NCBI GenBank assembly: GCA_003220955.1
Contig: QHTW01000111.1
Span: forward strand, 1-11,764
DNA: 11,764 bases
Direction of reading: 5' to 3'
Origin: Gemmatimonadota bacterium
Lineage (GTDB): Bacteria; Gemmatimonadota; Gemmatimonadetes; Gemmatimonadales; GWC2-71-9
Made by a program: the position numbers and the translations under genes. Below, piece by piece: positions 6,484 through 11,764 of this stretch. The notes beneath the pieces were generated by a model. It worked only from the letters and a program-made list of their open reading frames with translations, was not told the origin of the DNA and did no database searches. The stretch's first letter is position 1, and every line of letters starts with the position of its first letter.

Positions 6484-8342
6484 CGCGCCATCTCCCTCAG
6501 AAAGTCTTCGATCCCCCGCGCCACACCACGCGCGTACCGCATGCGGCCTTCAGGCGTCAGGAGCATCGCCTCCTGCTCTGGAATCATCATGAACAACCCT
6601 TCCGTGAGTGCGGAGGGCATCCACGGGTTTCGCACCAGCGCATAATCCCCTCGCCCCATTCCCAAATCCCTGGTCCCCAGCTCCACGACGAGCGCGCGAT
6701 CGAGCGCCCGCGCGAGCGCGGCACTTCGGGGATGGAAGTAGTACACGCTGGTCCCGTTGTTGACGAACGGATTCACTCCGTCGGGCGGCGCATTGGCGTG
6801 GATCGAGACGAGCACGTCGGCATCGTGCTCCTCGGCAAACCGGGTCCGCGGAAACAGCTCGACCGGCGTCGAGTCGGTCCGCGTCAGGAGCACCGTCGCT
6901 CCCGCCCGCTCGAGCAGCGTCTTCGCCTGCTGGGCGACCGCGAGCGTGGCGACCGGCTCCCACAGACCCGCCGGACCCTTCGCGCCAAGCGGCGGATGGC
7001 CCGGGTCGAGGACAATGGTGCGGCCGGCAAGGGGCCGGCGCGGATCGATGACCGGCGGCCGGCGAATCTCGAGTAGCAGATCGCGACCGCTCCACCGCGT
7101 GCGATAGCCCCACACTCGACCCGCGAGCGCCGCGGTGATCGTTACCTCATCGGACGCGGGTTGCGCGTAGGTCATCCGCTTCACATACGGATCCGTCCCG
7201 CCGTACTGCATCCAGTTCACATCCGAGGCGACGCCGTACAACCGCAGCGTGAGGCTCTGCTCGTCCTCTTCTACTTTATAGGGCACGTGCGCGGGCAGCG
7301 GGACACGCAGGGCCAGCGAACGCGGCCCTGCGATCAATCGCACCGAGCCGACGATGCCGCCCGGTGGCGGCGTGCCGGGAGCGAGCGGTACAACGTCCGC
7401 CGGTTTCACCCACGCGATCGCGCCGCGCGACAATTGCAGCCGCGTCTGGCTGCCCCAGCGCGCCGTCGCGACCGAGGTCGTGCCGAGCGGGAAGAACCAG
7501 TTGTAGGTGCCGTAGGGGACAGCTTTGCCGACCGTCAGGCTATCGCTCTTGCCCGTGTGCGCCGTGTCGTCGTTGAGCACCACGACGCTCAGGTGCACGC
7601 GATCGAGCGTATCGAGCACCAATGGCCACACCGCCCGCGCGGTATCGGTTCCGACGATTGCTTCGACGATCGCGTCGCAGAGCGGCGTGGCGGGCAGCCA
7701 CGCGACGTAGCGGTCGGCCGCCGGCGGGAGACGGTAGGCGCTCGTATCGGTACCGAACGCGCGGACGCCCCACGCCGGCTCTCCGGGCAGCGTATCGGGG
7801 ACGAACCGCACCTCCCCTTTCGTCTCTTCCGTGCGCAGCCGCACGCGCGCGCCCGGCGCCGCGCGAACCGACAGCCGAACGCCCTCGCCGGCGGGAAACG
7901 CGAGCGTGTCGGTCGGCGTGAAGCTCGTCGTGTCGATCCAGGCGCTGACGCCCGGCGGGGGGCGGTACGGCTGAGCGATGCGCGCGACGAATGTGGTCTC
8001 CTGCTGCTCGACGCCGATTCCCGCGCGCGCGACGGCCTGGAAATGCGCCAGTGAATCATTCGGCAGCGGTATCCAGGCGAGCCAGCTGCCGTTGGGAGCC
8101 ACGTGAACCGGGAAACCGTTGATCGACAACACGACATCACCACGCCCGCGGCCCACACTCCCGAACAGGAACGACGAATCCTGTGCCTGGATCGGCTCGG
8201 CGGTGTCGGGATAGACGATGGTGATGTGGACTGGCTCGCGGGAACCGGGGGCTGGAGCTGCGGCGGAAGACTCACGACGGGCTGCGGAAGAAGCCGCGCA
8301 GCCCGTCGCGGCGACAAGCAGCGCGATACGGACGAGTCGCAT
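6480..8342 (-). CDS. N-acetylmuramoyl-L-alanine amidase (Amidase_3), probable lipoprotein
   Basis: A 620-residue peptidoglycan hydrolase expected to cleave the bond between N-acetylmuramic acid and L-alanine in the periplasm. The catalytic domain is about 440-618: H449 in LDPGHP, E462 in LWEP and H515 in SIHANA are the zinc ligands and E581 in LTEGLF is the likely catalytic glutamate. The N-terminus has a short basic/hydrophobic signal ending in LLVAATGC, so C15 is a likely lipidation site (alanine at -3 makes the lipobox imperfect), followed by a Ser/Ala/Pro linker. Residues about 37-430 are beta-rich: a segment with SINGFPVHVAPNGSWLAWIP resembles Ig-like domains, and about 345-430 looks AMIN-like, which would target the enzyme to the wall. 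ATG at 8342 is preferred over a TTG at 8408, because it begins a proper signal peptide and avoids overlap with the divergent FHA gene. It is first of a pair with the barrel protein. Confidence 0.88.
   Translation of the reverse strand: MRLVRIALLVAATGCAASSAARRESSAAAPAPGSREPVHITIVYPDTAEPIQAQDSSFLFGSVGRGRGDVVLSINGFPVHVAPNGSWLAWIPLPNDSLAHFQAVARAGIGVEQQETTFVARIAQPYRPPPGVSAWIDTTSFTPTDTLAFPAGEGVRLSVRAAPGARVRLRTEETKGEVRFVPDTLPGEPAWGVRAFGTDTSAYRLPPAADRYVAWLPATPLCDAIVEAIVGTDTARAVWPLVLDTLDRVHLSVVVLNDDTAHTGKSDSLTVGKAVPYGTYNWFFPLGTTSVATARWGSQTRLQLSRGAIAWVKPADVVPLAPGTPPPGGIVGSVRLIAGPRSLALRVPLPAHVPYKVEEDEQSLTLRLYGVASDVNWMQYGGTDPYVKRMTYAQPASDEVTITAALAGRVWGYRTRWSGRDLLLEIRRPPVIDPRRPLAGRTIVLDPGHPPLGAKGPAGLWEPVATLAVAQQAKTLLERAGATVLLTRTDSTPVELFPRTRFAEEHDADVLVSIHANAPPDGVNPFVNNGTSVYYFHPRSAALARALDRALVVELGTRDLGMGRGDYALVRNPWMPSALTEGLFMMIPEQEAMLLTPEGRMRYARGVARGIEDFLREMAR
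6492..6497 (-). promoter_or_regulatory. Shine-Dalgarno for the peptidase/barrel gene inside the amidase 3' end
   Basis: AGGGAG on the minus strand ends 8 bases before the GTG start at 6483. It supports the GTG start and allows re-initiation at the GTGA overlap with the amidase stop. Confidence 0.65.
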
Positions 8343-8387
8343 GTGGCGCAAGGTAGCGTCGAGCAATAGATTGGGCCACCTAACGTT
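8343..8387. promoter_or_regulatory. 45-bp divergent control region between amidase and FHA genes
   Basis: The amidase (minus) and FHA gene (plus) start codons are only 45 bp apart, so promoters for at least one side must extend into coding sequence or overlap. On the plus strand TAGATT (8367-8372) could be a -10 giving a leader of about 8 bases, but no -35 fits at 17-18 bases. A TAACGT lies at 8381-8386. Neither start codon has a clear Shine-Dalgarno, which would fit very short or absent leaders. The exact promoters cannot be assigned. Confidence 0.35.
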
Positions 8388-9329
8388 ATGCCCCTGAGCG
8401 CTTGCCAATACTGCGGCCGGCAGAACGACTCCGGCGCGCAGTTCTGCTCCGATTGCGGCAAGCCGCTGACCAAGGCGGCGGCCGCGCGAGCCGCTGTCGC
8501 CGCGGGCGGGGGCGGCGGGGGCGGGCTGGTCTCACGCACCAGCGGGCCAGGCTTGGAGGGCAATGCGCCGACGGACGCTCCCTGCCCGGTGTGCGGATCG
8601 GTCGTCACCTCGCCCGGCGCGGGAGGACTCGACCGCCGCCTCATTCCCGACCGACGCGCCGATCACTCCCTGACACTGGTTCTGGTTTCCGAGTTGGCCA
8701 CCGAATTGGCGCGCTTTGAGCGCAAGCACGCCGCGACGACCATCGGGCGCACCGAAGGCGACGTCCAGTTCCCCGAGGACCAGTTTCTCTCCCCACTGCA
8801 TGCCAAGCTGGTGTGGGAGGAAGGGCGCCTCGAAGTACGCGACCTCGGCAGCCGCAACGGCACGTGGGTCTTTCTCGAAGCTCCCTACCGCCTGGCCGAC
8901 GGTGACCTGATCCTGATCGGCTCGCAGGTGCTGCGCTTCAAACGGCTCGGCTACCCCGGCCCGCACACGGCCGAAGCCGACGCGACCAAGCGTATGGGGA
9001 GCATGGTGCCGAGCGCGGACATCGCCACTCTGACGCAACTTCGCACCGACGGCAGCTCGCGGGATGTCATTCAACTCTCTCCCGGCCGCGACATTCACAT
9101 CGGCCGTGAGCGCGGCGACTGGATCTTCCCATACGATCCGTCGATGAGCGCGCAGCACGCGACGGTGCGCTCCGAGGATGCTGATTTCGTATTGGTCGAC
9201 GATCACAGCCGCAATGGCGTCGCCATCGCGGCGCGCGGCGCGATGCCGCTGCAGCACGGCTCACGCATCATGGTGGGCGACAAGCTGCTGCGGGTCGAGC
9301 TGCCCGCCGCCGCACCCATCCCGGCATGA
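8388..9329 (+). CDS. Zinc-ribbon protein with two FHA domains
   Basis: A 313-residue cytoplasmic phosphothreonine reader; no signal peptide or membrane helix is visible. Order: zinc ribbon (C6, C9, C20, C23); a linker with seven glycines (40-46); a second CPVC pair (C66, C69) with no obvious partner; FHA 1 (about 95-186) and FHA 2 (about 225-304). Both FHA domains keep the phosphopeptide-binding set: G120-R121, S135, H138, N157 in the first, and G239-R240, S254, H257, N276 in the second (the second has NGV instead of NGT). It is first of three plus-strand genes and its stop overlaps the kinase start as ATGA. The likely partners are phosphorylated threonines on the adjacent kinase or on the divergent one (inference). 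ATG 8388 is forced: an in-frame TAG at 8367 leaves no other canonical start. Confidence 0.93.
   Translation: MPLSACQYCGRQNDSGAQFCSDCGKPLTKAAAARAAVAAGGGGGGGLVSRTSGPGLEGNAPTDAPCPVCGSVVTSPGAGGLDRRLIPDRRADHSLTLVLVSELATELARFERKHAATTIGRTEGDVQFPEDQFLSPLHAKLVWEEGRLEVRDLGSRNGTWVFLEAPYRLADGDLILIGSQVLRFKRLGYPGPHTAEADATKRMGSMVPSADIATLTQLRTDGSSRDVIQLSPGRDIHIGRERGDWIFPYDPSMSAQHATVRSEDADFVLVDDHSRNGVAIAARGAMPLQHGSRIMVGDKLLRVELPAAAPIPA
8504..8525 (+). other. G-quadruplex-type motif in the FHA coding sequence
   Basis: Runs of 3, 5, 5 and 3 guanines are separated by C, CGGC and C, meeting the usual four-run quadruplex pattern on the coding strand about 115 bases after the start codon. It encodes part of the seven-glycine linker, so codon choice for glycine in a high-GC genome may be the whole explanation. 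Confidence 0.5.
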
Positions 9330-10888
9330 AGATCTGTCCGGTCTGCTCCACCGAATATCCCGACGACGTGAAGTTCTGTCCCAACGACGGGCAGACGCTG
9401 CGGTCGGCGGCGCCCGCGAGCGACCTGATCGGCCAGATCGTTGCCGATCGCTACCACGTCGTGAAGCAGCTGGGCGAAGGCGGCATGGGTCAGGTCTATC
9501 TCGCCGAGCACGTCAAGATGGGGCGGCGCAGCGCGATCAAGGTGATGAATCCGTCGATGGTGCATGATCCCGACGCCGTCGCGCGCTTCAACCGCGAGGC
9601 CGCGAATGCCAGCCGCATCAACCACCCCAACGTCTGCGCGATTTACGACTTCGGTGAGACGCCCGACGGCTTGATCTATCTCGCGATGGAATTCATCGAG
9701 GGCGAGCCGCTGACCGACGTGATCGAACGCGAGGGCGCGCTCCCCCTGGCCCGCGCCGCGGCGATTTTCCTCCAGACTGCCGACGCGCTCCAGGCCGCGC
9801 ACGACCTCGGCATCGTGCACCGCGATCTCAAGCCGGACAACATCATGGTGTCCAGGCGCAAAAGCGGCGGCGATATGGTGAAGGTCGTCGACTTCGGGAT
9901 CGCCAAGGCGGTTGGTGGTGATCAGGCCGGGCAGAAAGTCACGAAGACGGGCCTGGTCGTCGGGACGCCCGAATTCATGAGCCCGGAGCAGTTGTCGGGG
10001 GATCCCGTGGACGGCCGCAGCGATCTCTACTCGCTGGGCCTAGTGCTCTACCGCATGCTGACCGGCAAGGTGCCGTTTGAAGCGACGTCGGTGCAGGAGA
10101 CGATGATCAAGCGTCTGACCGACGAGCCGACGACGCTCGCCGAGGCCCGGCCCGATCTCTCGTTCCCCGCCGGATTACAGCGGGTGCTGGATACCGCGCT
10201 CGCGCGGACGCCGCTCGAGCGCTATCAAACGGTTACGAAGTTCGCGGCCGACGTCGCGGCGGTGACGGGACGTCCCGTCGAGGGCGCTGTACCGCGCACG
10301 CGCTCGAGGGGGGATCAAGAAGGAAAGACGCAGCTGCTCGACCCCACCGGCGGCGGGCCAACGCAGCGGATCTCGGCGCAGCAGCCGGCTTTCGCCAAGC
10401 GCCGCTCACTCATTCCCGCGGCGATCGGCGTGGTCGCACTGCTGGCAGCGGGCGGCGCGTGGATGGCGCTCAGGGGTAACGTGGCGCACGACACGGCGAC
10501 AGACCCGGGCACTCGCCAGACTGATAGTGTGCGACCCTTGGCGAATCGGGACTCCGGACAACGCACTCGGCGTTCGGCTCCGCCCCCCCCACCCCCGGCA
10601 CCCGCCGCTTCGTCGCGCTTCAACCTCGCCGGCGCTGGGGCAGCGTTGACCGAGCTACTCGATTCGATCGATACCTACCCCAATAAAATGGTGCGCGACT
10701 CCGCGAGCGCGTTCTACAATGCGCCGGGAATCTCCAAGAGTGACAAGGCGATGGCGGCGTTCGTCATCGGCAACACGTACTTCCAACTCAAGGATCGAGC
10801 ACAGGGATGCAGTTGGATACGAACAGCGGGGTCAATCGATCCTTCCAGCTCCGTGTATTCCACCTTCGTGCGGGCGCAGTGTAACTAG
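9326..10888 (+). CDS. Membrane Ser/Thr protein kinase with N-terminal zinc ribbon
   Basis: A 520-residue Hanks-type kinase. The N-terminal knuckle has C4, C7 and C18, but D21 at the usual fourth cysteine position (CPND), a variant I know from other bacterial kinases. The kinase domain (about 43-312) has LGEGGMGQVY (49-58), K72, HRDLKPDN (165-172), DFG (189-191) and SPE (219-221), so it should be active. T206, T208 and T214 are activation-loop candidates. The juxtamembrane stretch 320-360 includes GKTQLL and PTQRIS, plausible FHA docking threonines (T335, T346). One membrane helix spans about 362-382. The periplasmic part has a Thr/Arg-rich linker, a proline run (419-424) and a small helical tail (432-520) with C495 and C519 that may form a disulphide; it could be a short TPR-like fold, not recognised with confidence. 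The ATGA overlap with the FHA gene and lack of a clear Shine-Dalgarno suggest translational coupling. Confidence 0.94.
   Translation: MKICPVCSTEYPDDVKFCPNDGQTLRSAAPASDLIGQIVADRYHVVKQLGEGGMGQVYLAEHVKMGRRSAIKVMNPSMVHDPDAVARFNREAANASRINHPNVCAIYDFGETPDGLIYLAMEFIEGEPLTDVIEREGALPLARAAAIFLQTADALQAAHDLGIVHRDLKPDNIMVSRRKSGGDMVKVVDFGIAKAVGGDQAGQKVTKTGLVVGTPEFMSPEQLSGDPVDGRSDLYSLGLVLYRMLTGKVPFEATSVQETMIKRLTDEPTTLAEARPDLSFPAGLQRVLDTALARTPLERYQTVTKFAADVAAVTGRPVEGAVPRTRSRGDQEGKTQLLDPTGGGPTQRISAQQPAFAKRRSLIPAAIGVVALLAAGGAWMALRGNVAHDTATDPGTRQTDSVRPLANRDSGQRTRRSAPPPPPPAPAASSRFNLAGAGAALTELLDSIDTYPNKMVRDSASAFYNAPGISKSDKAMAAFVIGNTYFQLKDRAQGCSWIRTAGSIDPSSSVYSTFVRAQCN
10583..10590 (+). repeat. C8 homopolymer tract inside the kinase gene
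   Basis: Eight consecutive C, followed by A and five more C, encode the proline run between the membrane helix and the periplasmic tail of the 9326-10888 kinase. A one-base slip would keep the kinase domain and helix but replace the last ~95 residues. Confidence 0.6.
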
Positions 10889-10890
10889 CG

Positions 10891-11764
10891 ATGTTCGGGC
10901 GCTCCAATAAAGCGATCCGCGTCGAGGTCTTCGGCAAGACCGACCTCGGGCGCACGCGCGACCACAACGAGGACCGCTTCCTCGTCGCCGACCTGACGCG
11001 CAAAGCCGCCTCGCTGCAGCCGGACGTACGGCGCCACGACATCGGCCCCCGCGGTACGCTGTTCGTCGTCGCCGACGGGATGGGCGGCGCGGCCGCAGGT
11101 GAGCTGGCGAGCGAGATGGCCGCTGACACGATCTACGCGCATCTCATGAAGACGTGGAACGCCGATGACGAAGTCACGCCCCAGCGCTTCGCGTACCGGC
11201 TGAAAGAAGCCGTCGAAGTCGCCAACGCCAGCATTCACGCGCACGCCAAGGCGCATCCGGAAGTGCGCGGCATGGGAACGACGACCACGGCCGCGGGCGT
11301 GTTGAACGATCACCTCTATCTCACCCAGGTCGGGGACAGCCGGGCGTATCTGATTCGCGGCGGCCAGGCGCATCAGATCACCAAGGATCAGTCGCTGATG
11401 CAGCGGCTGGTCGAAGCGGGCGAGCTGACCGAAGAAGAAGCGGCGCAAAGTGAGCGCCGCAACATCATTCTCCAGGCGCTTGGCCCGGATCCGAAAGTCA
11501 AGGTCGACCTGACGCATCAGGAAGTACGGCGCGGCGACATCCTCGTGCTCTGCTCGGACGGCCTGTCAGGACAGGTCAAGAAGGAAGAGATCGCGCAGAT
11601 CGTGACCTCGACGCCCGATCTGAGCGCGGCGTGTGACAAGCTGATCGCGCTCGCCAACGACCGCGGCGGGCCGGACAACATCACGGTGGTCATTGCGCGC
11701 TTCGACGGCGAAGGCCTGCGCGATTCCCGGGGGGGAGGCGACCAGCAGGAAGACGTCGGCCATC
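10891..11764 (+). CDS. PP2C-family Ser/Thr protein phosphatase, 3' end beyond window
   Basis: A metal-dependent phosphatase expected to reverse phosphorylation by the neighbouring kinases in the cytoplasm. The 291 visible codons hold an essentially complete PP2C domain (about 10-271): RDHNED (23-28), VADGMGG (60-66) with metal-binding D62, MGTTTTA (128-134), VGDSRAY (147-153), CSDGLS (221-226) with D223, and GGPDNITVV (259-267) with D262. All main metal-binding aspartates are present, so it should be active. A glycine/acidic linker begins at about 272 and the frame is still open at the edge, so a C-terminal extension such as a membrane anchor or extra domain is possible but unseen. It starts 2 bases after the kinase stop with no evident Shine-Dalgarno, so coupled translation is likely. 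Confidence 0.94.
   Translation, partial: MFGRSNKAIRVEVFGKTDLGRTRDHNEDRFLVADLTRKAASLQPDVRRHDIGPRGTLFVVADGMGGAAAGELASEMAADTIYAHLMKTWNADDEVTPQRFAYRLKEAVEVANASIHAHAKAHPEVRGMGTTTTAAGVLNDHLYLTQVGDSRAYLIRGGQAHQITKDQSLMQRLVEAGELTEEEAAQSERRNIILQALGPDPKVKVDLTHQEVRRGDILVLCSDGLSGQVKKEEIAQIVTSTPDLSAACDKLIALANDRGGPDNITVVIARFDGEGLRDSRGGGDQQEDVGH

Noticed and set aside
8343..8408. A 22-residue longer amidase start at a TTG (8408)
   Set aside because: It would overlap the FHA coding sequence and push the lipoprotein-type signal peptide away from the N-terminus; ATG at 8342 fits better.
10885..11517. A 210-codon minus-strand open frame
   Set aside because: Complement of the PP2C gene, whose metal-binding motifs are intact on the plus strand.

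Overview
This window is high-GC, densely coded bacterial DNA with no mobile elements, RNA genes or CRISPR arrays that I can see. The protein mix suggests a soil- or sediment-type Gram-negative lineage with many eukaryotic-like kinases: a B12-dependent ribonucleotide reductase, zinc-ribbon Ser/Thr kinases, a kinase with a TonB-like periplasmic tail, and a protease/propeller/outer-membrane-barrel fusion. Gemmatimonadota is my best guess, with moderate confidence. An outer membrane is supported directly by the C-terminal beta-barrel of the 3745-6483 protein, which ends in phenylalanine.

Layout. Five genes lie on the minus strand. Read in their own direction from the centre outward they are: a probable lipoprotein N-acetylmuramoyl-L-alanine amidase (6480-8342); a secreted HEXXH metallopeptidase-like/beta-propeller/outer-membrane barrel protein (3745-6483, overlapping the amidase by 4 nt); a membrane Ser/Thr kinase with zinc ribbon, PEGA and TonB-C-like domains (1848-3674, with its own good promoter); a gamma-class carbonic anhydrase-like protein (1348-1884, overlapping the kinase by 37 nt); and the N-terminal 405 codons of a class II ribonucleotide reductase (1-1217, running off the left edge). 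Three genes lie on the plus strand and diverge from the amidase across only 45 bp: a zinc-ribbon protein with two FHA domains (8388-9329), a second zinc-ribbon membrane Ser/Thr kinase (9326-10888) and a PP2C phosphatase (10891 to the right edge). Their junctions (4-nt overlap, then a 2-nt gap) indicate one operon.

How the genes may work together. The plus-strand operon is a complete phosphorylation module: kinase (writer), FHA protein (phosphothreonine reader) and PP2C phosphatase (eraser). Back to back with it are envelope genes and a second kinase whose extracytoplasmic part resembles a TonB C-terminal domain. I infer an envelope-sensing or cell-wall-linked kinase network. This rests on gene order and domain content only. 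The gamma carbonic anhydrase and nrdJ are probably housekeeping neighbours.

Most other long open frames, especially antisense ones, are high-GC shadows of these eight genes.
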